Assembly: GCA_934133195.1 (NCBI GenBank)
Contig: CAKPAZ010000004.1
Span: forward strand, 1 to 64,000
Length of the DNA: 64,000 nt
Reading direction: 5' to 3'
From: an uncultured Bacilli bacterium
GTDB lineage: Bacteria > Bacillota_I > Bacilli_A > ML615J-28 > CAG-313
Part shown: piece after piece, positions 36,607 through 44,636 of the stretch
How the letters are laid out: every line of letters begins with the position of its first letter
Numbering within the stretch: the stretch's first letter is position 1
Notes under the pieces: generated by a model
Told to the model about the DNA's origin: nothing
The model's input: only the letters and a program-made list of their open reading frames with translations
The model's database searches: none
Position numbers and translations under genes: made by a program

Positions 36607-37322
36607 ATAGGAAAAGTTTAATTCTGTTTATAGTTGAAGGCAAAAGTGATAAAGTATATTTATCTCCTATCAAAAAAATGGTAGAGCGTCGATCCAATAG
36701 TAAAATTAAATTTAAGGTTATGTATGGTGATATATTAACAAATTTCGATACTGATCCTAATTATATTGAAAACGAAGTTGCAATGGTAATACAAGAATAT
36801 TTGGAATTGTTTGGACTTGAACTTGAAGACATTAAACAAGTTGTTCATATAGTTGACTTAGATGGTTGTTTTGTTAATTCAAAAAAAATTATAAATGATA
36901 AATCTTTAGAAAAAGGTCATACAATTTATTATAGAGATAAAATTGCAAATTTTAATAGACAAAATATTATAAAAAGAAATCAAAAAAAGGTTAGTTGTTT
37001 AGAAGTTTTACATAAATTAAATAAAATTAATTATGGAACTAAGGGAATGATTCCATACAGGATATATTATTTTTCAACAAACATAGATGATTATTTTTTT
37101 AACAATCAAAACTGCTCTAATGAGCAAAAAATAAATAATTCCGACTTAATACATGATAAATATATTGACAATCCTGAAGAATATAGACATATGATTGAAA
37201 GTAATTCTTGCGTGCCTGGCTCCTATGATGAAACATGGGAGTATATAAAAATAGAAAATAATTCATTAAGTAGATGCACAAATTTTAACAAATTTTTTAT
37301 TGAGATTATTGATAAAATTTAA
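36594..37322 (+). CDS. TOPRIM-like AbiLii/RloB-type effector
   Basis: A 242-residue protein with the TOPRIM-type acid set: Glu15 in FIVEGKSDK, then Asp88 and Asp90 in VHIVDLDGCF. The middle (MIPYRIYYFSTNIDDYFF) and the end (NNSLSRCTNFNKFFIEI) fit the AbiLii-like family. Such partners are held by the ATPase and act as nuclease toxins when phage is sensed; here this is inferred from the pair. AAGGA immediately precedes the ATG within the ATPase gene, so translation is coupled. Confidence 0.72.
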   Translation: MSNLNRKSLILFIVEGKSDKVYLSPIKKMVERRSNSKIKFKVMYGDILTNFDTDPNYIENEVAMVIQEYLELFGLELEDIKQVVHIVDLDGCFVNSKKIINDKSLEKGHTIYYRDKIANFNRQNIIKRNQKKVSCLEVLHKLNKINYGTKGMIPYRIYYFSTNIDDYFFNNQNCSNEQKINNSDLIHDKYIDNPEEYRHMIESNSCVPGSYDETWEYIKIENNSLSRCTNFNKFFIEIIDKI

Positions 37323-37397
37323 AACTTTTAAAAATTAATACGTAAAAGTTTTAAATAAATTTAGCATTTTTTTGAATATGGTATAAAGTTATATATT

Positions 37398-38045
37398 ATG
37401 GGGAAATATTATAAAAGTTTAAAAAAAGTTAATTCTGAAATAATGAAATTAAGGATTAACAATCTTTCAAAAGAAGAACATAAAAAGTATAAAATAAATA
37501 AATTTTTTAATATTCTTGCTGGAAGTATGTTTTTGGTAGAATGGTGTTTAATTCCATTCCTTATGTTATTTCTACCAAAAGCATGTAAAGAACAAGTAGG
37601 ATTAACGAAGTTTTTATATATTATTTTTATAATACTTGCTTTTGCATTGTTAATTTTTAATCTTATGTTAATTGACCGTTTTATTCCTTGTCCTAACATT
37701 ACTAAACTTGATCCATCAATGTTTTCTGAGGTCAATAGAAGAAGATTTAAGAAATACGGAATAACTGATAATTACATTATTACTAAATGCTATGATTCAA
37801 CTAATCCAAAACTTATCAATAAGGATGTAATTATTTGCATTAATGAAAATAAACTAAAAATAATCAACAATCTCTATCGTTCAATTTATGATTTTGGTTG
37901 TTATGAATTTGACTTAGATGAGATTAAATATGAAAATATAAAAGATGAAGGTTTAGTAAAAACTAAAATTATAACTGATAAGATAACTTTTGTTTTAGGT
38001 CATAGAGCTAAAACATTCATCAAGAAGAATCAAAAATCAGATTAG
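37398..38045 (+). CDS. Membrane protein with two helices, unknown
   Basis: A 215-residue protein: a basic N-terminus, two membrane helices (about 39-60 and 73-93) and a C-terminal cytosolic beta-rich part (VIICINENKLKIINNLY). The layout of helix pair plus small cytosolic domain resembles the orphan proteins at 4899 and 6176. The ribosome site is weak. AT-rich like the island; it is the last gene before the core-type sequence resumes. Confidence 0.55.
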   Translation: MGKYYKSLKKVNSEIMKLRINNLSKEEHKKYKINKFFNILAGSMFLVEWCLIPFLMLFLPKACKEQVGLTKFLYIIFIILAFALLIFNLMLIDRFIPCPNITKLDPSMFSEVNRRRFKKYGITDNYIITKCYDSTNPKLINKDVIICINENKLKIINNLYRSIYDFGCYEFDLDEIKYENIKDEGLVKTKIITDKITFVLGHRAKTFIKKNQKSD

Positions 38046-38062
38046 AGTTAATCTGATTTTTT
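38035..38062 (+). terminator. Terminator at the right end of the island
   Basis: AATCAGATTA and TAATCTGATT arms with a 4-nt loop and a T-run; the left arm overlaps the stop codon of the preceding gene. Confidence 0.85.
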
Positions 38063-38092
38063 GTCATGCCTTAATAATAAAAAGCATAAACA

Positions 38093-38121
38093 TTGACAAC
38101 CGACCGTTCGGTAGGTATAAT
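38093..38121 (+). promoter_or_regulatory. Promoter with TetR-type operator in the spacer
   Basis: TTGACA and TATAAT are 17 nt apart. The spacer is an 18-bp imperfect palindrome, ACCGACCGTTCGGTAGGT (14 of 18 positions symmetric). A TetR dimer bound there would block RNA polymerase, so the following tetR operon is probably self-repressed. Confidence 0.85.
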
Positions 38122-38149
38122 ATTATGGACTTAATTTTGGAGGAAGTTT

Positions 38150-38767
38150 ATGAAAAAAGGAAACACCAAACAAGAAATACTACTAGCAGCCCTTGATTTG
38201 TTTTCTGTAAAAGGATATGAAGGAACATCAATTTCCGAAATTGCTCAGAAAGTTGGAATTAAGAAAGCTACCATGTATAGTCATTTTACAAGCAAACAAG
38301 AAATCTTAGATGAACTTGTTAGAACAGTATTTGAAGAGTATAACAAACACACTATCTTTAAGAATACTAATTTTGAAAAGATGTTTGTTCTAGATTCAAC
38401 TGATGTAATTGATGTGAATATTGTTATTGAAAAAGTCTTAAAGCATGTAAGCTACATTATACATAGTAGTGTGATTAGTAAATCACGTAAAATGCTTTTG
38501 ATTGAACAGTTTCAAAATGAAACTTTAAGTGAACTACAAACTAAACAAAACTATACTGATGTTTTGAATTATTTTACCTCACTTTTTGAGTATTTAATAT
38601 CTAAAGATAAACTTAAAGATTATGACCCTGAAATCATGGCCGCAAGTTTTGCTTTTCCAATTTCGGTGTGGATTAACTTAGTTGATAGATGCCCAGAAAA
38701 AGAAGAGGAAGTAAAATCATTAATAACTCGTCATATTACTCAATTTTTCAAGGTATATTCAAAATAA
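38150..38767 (+). CDS. TetR family transcriptional regulator
   Basis: A 205-residue repressor. The N-terminal HTH (ILLAALDLFSVKGYEGTSIS, IAQKVGIKKATMYSHFTSKQ, about 9-55) is typical; the C-terminal all-helical ligand domain is unassigned. It heads a compact operon of four genes and most likely binds the palindrome in its own promoter. The inducer is unknown. GGAGG precedes the ATG. Confidence 0.92.
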   Translation: MKKGNTKQEILLAALDLFSVKGYEGTSISEIAQKVGIKKATMYSHFTSKQEILDELVRTVFEEYNKHTIFKNTNFEKMFVLDSTDVIDVNIVIEKVLKHVSYIIHSSVISKSRKMLLIEQFQNETLSELQTKQNYTDVLNYFTSLFEYLISKDKLKDYDPEIMAASFAFPISVWINLVDRCPEKEEEVKSLITRHITQFFKVYSK

Positions 38768-38779
38768 GGAATAAACTAA

Positions 38780-39418
38780 ATGGAAAATAATAAATTATTT
38801 GAAAGAGTTAAAATTATCATTGTCTTAATTATAAGTCTAATCTTAATGGCAGTCCTTGTTAGTTTTGTGATTTACCTTTTATCACAGACTCCTCCTAAAT
38901 CAAGGGATTTAATCAATAATAATGAATTAGAATCATATCTTATTGAAAAGAACAATAACTATTTTGATTATCAAGAAAATAACGATTGTGCATCTTTCGC
39001 AACTTCTTACCTTCTTAGACATTTTGGTGAAAATCTTCAAGCAAGTGATATAAGAAAGAAGATCAAAAGAACCTTTGGTTATGTTTTTCCTTCAGCTATC
39101 ACTAATTTCTTTAAGGAAAAAGGTTATGAGGCAACTTCCTACTCTGGTAATCTTCATACCTTAAAGCATGAACTAACTAAAGGAAATCCAGTAATTGTTT
39201 TAATCAACATTGAAAATGACACCCACTACGCGGTGGTAGTAGGATATGATCAAAAAAGCATCTACTTAGTTGATTCTCTAAAAGAAAATGTTAATGTTGA
39301 TAATCCTAACTATAACCGGATGCTAACGGAAGAAGAATTTAAGGAAGTTTGGGATACCAACATGCTTTTATCAAGTAATATTTATATCGTTATTAAAGAT
39401 AGAAAGGAACAAAAATAA
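38780..39418 (+). CDS. Membrane-anchored C39-like cysteine peptidase
   Basis: A 212-residue protein with one N-terminal helix (about 12-34) and an external papain-like C39_2 domain. Candidate catalytic residues are Cys70 (NDCASFATSYLL), His149 (DTHYAVVVGYD) and Asp165 (YLVDSLK). Such proteins cleave exported peptides or act on surface peptides; none of the neighbours is an obvious substrate. The stop codon overlaps the next start (ATGA-type overlap at 39418). Confidence 0.78.
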   Translation: MENNKLFERVKIIIVLIISLILMAVLVSFVIYLLSQTPPKSRDLINNNELESYLIEKNNNYFDYQENNDCASFATSYLLRHFGENLQASDIRKKIKRTFGYVFPSAITNFFKEKGYEATSYSGNLHTLKHELTKGNPVIVLINIENDTHYAVVVGYDQKSIYLVDSLKENVNVDNPNYNRMLTEEEFKEVWDTNMLLSSNIYIVIKDRKEQK

Positions 39419-39987
39419 TGAAATCATTAGAAAAAATTCAAAAAATATTTAAGGCTATTTTAAAAATTGTTGAAGTCTTTACCATCTTATCAATAATAGG
39501 AGCTGCGATTTATGGACTTTTCGCATTCATTGCTTTAAGTGAACAATATGGTGGAAAAGTATTTTCCATCTTTGGTGAGGAAATTATCATCTTTAAAGAT
39601 GAACCTAACCTCATCGTAAAGTTTAATGAATTAATGTCTTCATCACTTATCTTAATTGGTGACATCATTCTTTTAGTATTTGCTTCAAGATATTTAAAAA
39701 CAGAACTAGAAGAAGGTACGCCATTTGGGGAAAATGGACCAGAAAAATTAAAAAAATTAGGAATTCGCTGTATCTATATTCCAATTATTGCATTTACGAT
39801 TGCTGAAATAATTGTGTTAATTACTTTAGGGGAAGATAATAATTTTATGATTGAAAGTTCATTTAGTGTAATTACTGGTATTGTCTTAATCATTGTTTCC
39901 TTTATTTTTAAATATGGAAAAGAACTAGAAACAAAAGTTAAAAAAGTAGAAACTCCTGATTCTATAGATTCAAATGAGGAAAAATAA
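39418..39987 (+). CDS. DUF2975-like membrane protein
   Basis: A 189-residue protein with four membrane helices (about 15-38, 68-88, 112-135, 142-160). The segment ELEEGTPFGENGPEKLKKLG between helices two and three is the usual DUF2975 signature. It may sense or respond to membrane conditions. It starts within the stop of the peptidase gene and ends right at the next start, so the three are translationally linked. Confidence 0.65.
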   Translation: MKSLEKIQKIFKAILKIVEVFTILSIIGAAIYGLFAFIALSEQYGGKVFSIFGEEIIIFKDEPNLIVKFNELMSSSLILIGDIILLVFASRYLKTELEEGTPFGENGPEKLKKLGIRCIYIPIIAFTIAEIIVLITLGEDNNFMIESSFSVITGIVLIIVSFIFKYGKELETKVKKVETPDSIDSNEEK

Positions 39988-40488
39988 ATGAATGTCAAGT
40001 TTAAACATCAAGGTATGATGGTCTTTATTGGATATTCTACCTCTATAAATAAAGATGAAGGAACCATAAAATGTCCTATCATCTGGGAAGAATTTAACCA
40101 AAGATTTAAAGATATCTTAAATCATCAACCGCCAAAGAATGAATTAGAACAAGCTGTTTTTGATTATGGGATTGGCACCTATGGCATTTGTATTGATTCT
40201 AGTGATCACTTTGACTACTGGATTTGTGGGAGGTATGAAGGAGGAAGTATTCCTCAAGGATTAAAGTTAATCACTTTTTTAGAAAGTGATTGGGCTATCT
40301 TTGAAACTAAAGGTAAACTTCCTGATTCTATTCAAAGTTTAACCAGTCAAATCCTTAATGATTGGTTTAAAAATGAAGGGAAAAATCATTTACCAAAAAA
40401 GATTGCAATGATAGAAGTATATCCATCACTTGATATGGATAGTGATGAGTATGAATCTAAAATTTTAGTTCCTATTATAAATAAATAA
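39988..40488 (+). CDS. GyrI-like (AraC effector-binding domain) protein
   Basis: A 166-residue single-domain protein with the GyrI-like pattern: GYSTSIN near the start, PIIWEEF, YGIGTYGICID, DYWICGRYEG, WAIFETKGKLP, and IEVYPS towards the end. The fold binds small hydrophobic or cationic ligands and may sequester or hydrolyse them. As the last gene of the TetR operon it suggests a drug- or toxin-response function. GAGG lies before the ATG. Confidence 0.75.
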   Translation: MNVKFKHQGMMVFIGYSTSINKDEGTIKCPIIWEEFNQRFKDILNHQPPKNELEQAVFDYGIGTYGICIDSSDHFDYWICGRYEGGSIPQGLKLITFLESDWAIFETKGKLPDSIQSLTSQILNDWFKNEGKNHLPKKIAMIEVYPSLDMDSDEYESKILVPIINK

Positions 40489-40611
40489 CACTTATATATA
40501 ATAAGGAAAGAAGATATTTCTTTGATAAATGGTTACTAAAAAATAAAACTCTTCGTTTGCTTTTTTCTTCAAAATTTGGTAAAATAAATAAGAAGATAAA
40601 AGATAGGCCAA

Positions 40612-40690
40612 TTGTATTTTTAATACATTAGATATAATCAATGAGCAACTAAAAGTGTAAGTCCAATTGAAATGGGCTTACACTTTTTTT
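40612..40690 (+). promoter_or_regulatory. Candidate attenuator leader of the MATE gene
   Basis: A promoter-like pair (TTGTAT 40612-40617 and TATAAT 40633-40638, short 15-nt spacer) is followed by a strong hairpin, AAGTGTAAG (40653-40661) and CTTACACTT (40677-40685), with a T-run to 40690, then the ribosome site and start of the exporter 20 nt later. Either this is a terminator for the upstream operon or transcription of the exporter is controlled by read-through. I recognise no known riboswitch. Confidence 0.5.
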
Positions 40691-40709
40691 GTCTTGGAAA
40701 GGAATAAAC

Positions 40710-42083
40710 ATGAATGAAACTAAAACAAACAAACTAGAAACCGTTAAAATTAAAAAACTAATGTGGCAAATCGGCCTTCCCATGATTGTATCAATGGTCT
40801 TACAAGCCTTATACAACGTTGTTGACAGCGTTTTTGTAACCAATATGAAAGATACTGGTGTTCTCGCAAACGAAGCCTTAACCTATGCTTTTCCGGTTCA
40901 GATTTTAATTATTGCGATTGGCGTAGGGACCGGGATTGGTTTAAATGCCTTACTATCTAAAAACTTAGGAGAGAAAAATCAAGAGGCAGTAAATAAGGTT
41001 GCGGGAAACGGGATTTTCTTAAGTATCATTATTTACTTGATCTTTCTTATTTTTGGCCTTTTTGGTTCTCGCCCTTTCATTTCGCTTTTTACCAAAAATG
41101 AAGAAGTACTAGAAATGGGAACAAGCTATCTTATGATTTGTACGACCCTTTCTTTTGGTGCCATAGGCTTTTCCATCTATGAAAGACTCCTTCAAGCAAC
41201 CGGTAAATCCATGTATTCAACGATTGCACAAATTGTTGGTGCCTTAACTAACATTATCTTTGACTATGTCTTTATTTTCCCTTTAAAGATGGGAGTAAAA
41301 GGAGCAGCGCTTGCGACGGTCTTAGGTCAAGTGGTATCACTTATTCTTGCGATGATTTTTCACTACCTTCAAAATAAAGAAATAAATGGTAACATTATTC
41401 ATATCAAACCCGATTTAAAGATCATTAAAGCTATCTATAAAATTGGTCTTTCCGCAACCCTCATGCAAGGAATGTTATCCTTGATGATGGCCGGAATGAA
41501 TAAAATCTTAAGCCTTGCGGGAGTAGATTCTAGTATTTTAGTTGGTGCCTTTGGCATCTACTATAAAATTCAACAAGTAGCCTTATTTTCTTGCTTTGGT
41601 TTATCTAATACCATTATTACGATTTTATCCTTTAACTATGGAATGAAAGAAAAAAATAGATCAATGGAAACCATTAAATATGGTATTATTGATACCTTAA
41701 TTGTATCTTTGATTATCACAATTATTTTTGAACTTACCTCAAAATACTTAGTATTACTCTTTTCTCTTGGTAATACCAATACAGAATTAATCAAAGTATG
41801 TGAAAATGCTATTCACATTGCTTCGCTTTCTTACATCTTTATGGGCTTTAATGTTGCCATTCAAGGTGTCTTTCAAGCTTTAAGGTATGCTTTAAGACCG
41901 CTTTTTACCGCGTTCCTTCGCTTAATTTTCTTTACATTTATCTTTGCTTTGGTTTTTGTGAAGACAGGTAATGTTACAACTAATGTTTGGTGGACTTTCT
42001 TAATTAGTGAAGTTCTAACCTCCATTGTATCTTTCTTTTATTTAAAAAATACGATTAAAACGAAAATTAGTCCTCTAGAATAG
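40710..42083 (+). CDS. MATE family efflux transporter
   Basis: A 457-residue membrane exporter with twelve predicted helices. It has the MATE/DinF-type opening (IKKLMWQIGLPMIVSMVLQA, LYNVVDSVFV) and the repeat of two six-helix halves. It exports cationic drugs or metabolites using Na+ or H+. ATG 40710 has AAAGGA in good position; the frame is open further upstream to a TTG inside the terminator. Possible link to the TetR/GyrI operon before it. Confidence 0.9.
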   Translation: MNETKTNKLETVKIKKLMWQIGLPMIVSMVLQALYNVVDSVFVTNMKDTGVLANEALTYAFPVQILIIAIGVGTGIGLNALLSKNLGEKNQEAVNKVAGNGIFLSIIIYLIFLIFGLFGSRPFISLFTKNEEVLEMGTSYLMICTTLSFGAIGFSIYERLLQATGKSMYSTIAQIVGALTNIIFDYVFIFPLKMGVKGAALATVLGQVVSLILAMIFHYLQNKEINGNIIHIKPDLKIIKAIYKIGLSATLMQGMLSLMMAGMNKILSLAGVDSSILVGAFGIYYKIQQVALFSCFGLSNTIITILSFNYGMKEKNRSMETIKYGIIDTLIVSLIITIIFELTSKYLVLLFSLGNTNTELIKVCENAIHIASLSYIFMGFNVAIQGVFQALRYALRPLFTAFLRLIFFTFIFALVFVKTGNVTTNVWWTFLISEVLTSIVSFFYLKNTIKTKISPLE

Positions 42084-42164
42084 TTATTTTTCAAGCAAAC
42101 TTAAATTCAAAATTTCAATTTTTTGGTATAATGTTCTAAACTATTTGGTTAGAAAGGAATAACT

Positions 42165-43535
42165 ATGCCTAATAAAGAATTAAAGAATTATTTAAATAGT
42201 GTTGATGGCGTATCTCATATTACGTTAAATCCGAATGGACCAGGAGCTGTGAGAATCCATTTAGTCCCACCGGAAAAACCTAAACTTGGAATCGTTTGGG
42301 CCGTCATCTTAAACGGACAAGATGTGTTACCACTTACAACCGGGTGGGCTATCTTACTTCGTGAATTCATCAATGAATCAATTAAGTATGATGGTGTATC
42401 TTTAAGTGATGATGAACTTGTCATGCTTATTAATAACACCATTCAAAATGTTAAAAAAATCTTCCCTAAAACCCCAGAAAAAATGTTAAAAGAAGATCTT
42501 GCTGACATCCTTGATACTTTAGTTGATGTCGCAAGAGGAGAAGAACCTGATATTGAAATAGGTTTTATGCCTCTATCATTATATGGACGCTACATGAGTG
42601 CCCCTCACCGTATGGACTTAATGATTTCTTCTATGAGTAAGGATGGTCACTGGCATTGTAATCAAAAATGCTTACACTGCTATGCGGGAGAACAAGTGAA
42701 TGCGAATGTCAAAGAATTAACCACTGATGAATGGAAGAAAATCATCGACAAATGTAGGGAAGCCTGGATTCCGGAACTTACCTTTACAGGTGGGGAACCA
42801 ACCTTACGAAATGATTTAGTCGAACTTATCGATTATTCTAAATGGTTTGTAACAAGACTTAATACAAATGGTGTATTATTAACTGAAGGTTTATGTAAAG
42901 ATTTAATGGATGCATCCTTAGATGCTGTTCAAATCACCTTATATTCATCAAATCCAAGCATTCATAATTTATTAGTTGGGGCTCCTAACTTTGATAAAAC
43001 GATTGCGGGGATCAAAAATGCCTTAAGTGCAGGCTTAAATGTTAGCGTTAATACCCCACTTTGTACCATCAACCAAGATTATATTCAAACCTTAGCATTC
43101 TTAAAAGGCTTAGGAGTAATTTACTTTTCATGTTCTGGTTTAATTCAAACCGGAAATGCTACAAACGATAATTCCAAAGATACCATCATTTCTCATGATG
43201 ATTTATTAGCTCTTATTACTAAGGCAGTGGATTATTGTAAGGAAAATAATCTAGAACTAGCGTTTACTTCCCCAGGTTGGTTAACAGCTGATGAATTAGA
43301 AAATCTACATTTAACTGTTCCTTCATGTGGAGCTTGCTTATCTAACATGGCGATTGCACCAGATGGTAGTATCATCCCATGTCAAAGTTGGCTAAGTGAA
43401 GATGTTCTCGGCAATATGTTAACTGATGAATGGAAGAAAGTTTGGAATAGTAAACAAACTAAGAAAATCCGAAAAGCTTCAATGAAAAATACCGAAGTTT
43501 GCCCACTTTCTTTAAATAAAAAGGAGAAGAAGTAA
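42165..43535 (+). CDS. Radical SAM enzyme with RRE-like N-terminus and SPASM-like C-terminus
   Basis: A 456-residue iron-sulfur enzyme. The AdoMet cluster motif is Cys165-x3-Cys169-x2-Cys172 (CNQKCLHC), followed by TGGEPTLR. The C-terminal Cys388, Cys391, Cys406 and Cys446 (PSCGACLS, IPCQSW, EVCPL) are SPASM-like ligands of auxiliary clusters. The N-terminal 150 residues contain a PqqD-like segment (IVWAVILNGQDVLPLTTGWA), as in peptide-recognising RiPP enzymes. The next gene starts 2 nt after the stop and encodes a (Cys-Ala)5 tail, the likely substrate. The reaction (perhaps thioether formation) is inference. GGAAAGGAA precedes the ATG. Confidence 0.85.
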   Translation: MPNKELKNYLNSVDGVSHITLNPNGPGAVRIHLVPPEKPKLGIVWAVILNGQDVLPLTTGWAILLREFINESIKYDGVSLSDDELVMLINNTIQNVKKIFPKTPEKMLKEDLADILDTLVDVARGEEPDIEIGFMPLSLYGRYMSAPHRMDLMISSMSKDGHWHCNQKCLHCYAGEQVNANVKELTTDEWKKIIDKCREAWIPELTFTGGEPTLRNDLVELIDYSKWFVTRLNTNGVLLTEGLCKDLMDASLDAVQITLYSSNPSIHNLLVGAPNFDKTIAGIKNALSAGLNVSVNTPLCTINQDYIQTLAFLKGLGVIYFSCSGLIQTGNATNDNSKDTIISHDDLLALITKAVDYCKENNLELAFTSPGWLTADELENLHLTVPSCGACLSNMAIAPDGSIIPCQSWLSEDVLGNMLTDEWKKVWNSKQTKKIRKASMKNTEVCPLSLNKKEKK

Positions 43536-43536
43536 A

Positions 43537-44544
43537 ATGAAAAGATTACTAAAATTATTAACCATAAGTTTAATTTCATTATTTATTCTTAGCCTTAATT
43601 TAAAAACTAACGTTAAAGCATCATCTGATGCTCTTGACTATATCCCTGAATATGATATTACGGTTGATCCAAGAATTGATGGAACCTTAGATATCAAAAT
43701 TCACATAAACTGGGTAGTCTTAGACAGTTCAACTGATGGTCCTCTTACTTGGGTTAAAGTTGGTATCCCTAACTGCTATGTTGATGAACTAAAAGCTGAA
43801 AGTAGTAGTATTAAGAAAATTAAATACTACGCAGATAGTGGTTCTTACATCCGTCTTGATTTAAAGAAAAAATACTATCAAAATGAAAGTGTTAACCTCG
43901 ACTTTTCCTTCCACCTATCAAGAATGTACCATCTTTATGATAATGAATGTTACTACCATTATGTACCTGGATGGTTCACAGACATTAGTGTTGGTAAAAT
44001 GACCCTTAAATGGAACATGAAAAATGTAGTTAGTACCTCAAGTAACCGCCTTGTTGGTGATTACTATGTCATTGAAAAAACTAACATGGCACCTGGCGAA
44101 ACTATGGAAATTGAAGTAACTTACCGTCAATCAAGTTTTGAGGGGTTAAGTGAAGATCAAACTTTCTCTAATCGTTATATGGATACTAAAGCAATTATTA
44201 AAATTGTTGTATTTTGGGTTTTGGTTGTAGGTGTTATTGTTGCTATTTTGATAATAATAGCTAAGAAAGCTGATCCATACTTAAGTAACCGCGGTTTCTG
44301 TGGCTATCACTATTGGTTTTACCGACCATTCTACAGACGTCGTTATGTCAGACGAAGCGGGGTAAATAGACATGGTGTACCATTTGTTTCTAGCAGTAAT
44401 GGCTCTCACTCTTCAGGTGGTGGTGGCCACTGTGCATGTGCTTGTGCGTGTGCATGTGCCGGGGGAGGTCGAGCTGGATGCTCAAGAAAGGATTTCTACC
44501 ATACCAATATTCAAGTTGAAGAAATTAAAAAGCATTTAAAGTGA
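43537..44544 (+). CDS. Secreted membrane protein with (Cys-Ala)5 tail, candidate radical SAM substrate
   Basis: A 335-residue protein: signal peptide (1-28), an external beta-rich domain (about 30-210) recalling DUF2207-type proteins, one membrane helix (about 224-244), an aromatic/arginine-rich segment (WFYRPFYRRRYVRR), a Gly/Ser linker, then HCACACACACAGGGRAGC with Cys299, 301, 303, 305, 307 and 315, and a short charged end. The tail would be on the cytosolic side, where the upstream enzyme could modify it. The five Ala codons are gca, gct, gcg, gca, gcc, so the repeat is kept by protein selection, not DNA slippage. GGAG lies before the ATG. Confidence 0.85.
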   Translation: MKRLLKLLTISLISLFILSLNLKTNVKASSDALDYIPEYDITVDPRIDGTLDIKIHINWVVLDSSTDGPLTWVKVGIPNCYVDELKAESSSIKKIKYYADSGSYIRLDLKKKYYQNESVNLDFSFHLSRMYHLYDNECYYHYVPGWFTDISVGKMTLKWNMKNVVSTSSNRLVGDYYVIEKTNMAPGETMEIEVTYRQSSFEGLSEDQTFSNRYMDTKAIIKIVVFWVLVVGVIVAILIIIAKKADPYLSNRGFCGYHYWFYRPFYRRRYVRRSGVNRHGVPFVSSSNGSHSSGGGGHCACACACACAGGGRAGCSRKDFYHTNIQVEEIKKHLK

Positions 44545-44567
44545 GGACTTTCCTCACTTTTATTTTT
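44538..44567 (+). terminator. Terminator after the radical SAM pair
   Basis: AAAGTGAGGA and TCCTCACTTT arms, 3-nt loop, T-rich tail; overlaps the stop codon. Confidence 0.85.
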
Positions 44568-44636
44568 CGTCTATATCATTTTACTTTCAAAAATTTAAAG
44601 TTTATGGTATAATTACTTAGTTAATAGGGGGAAATT

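Noticed and set aside
44431..44460. Cys-Ala tract as a DNA microsatellite
   Set aside because: The Ala codons differ (gca, gct, gcg, gcc), so the repeat is at protein level.
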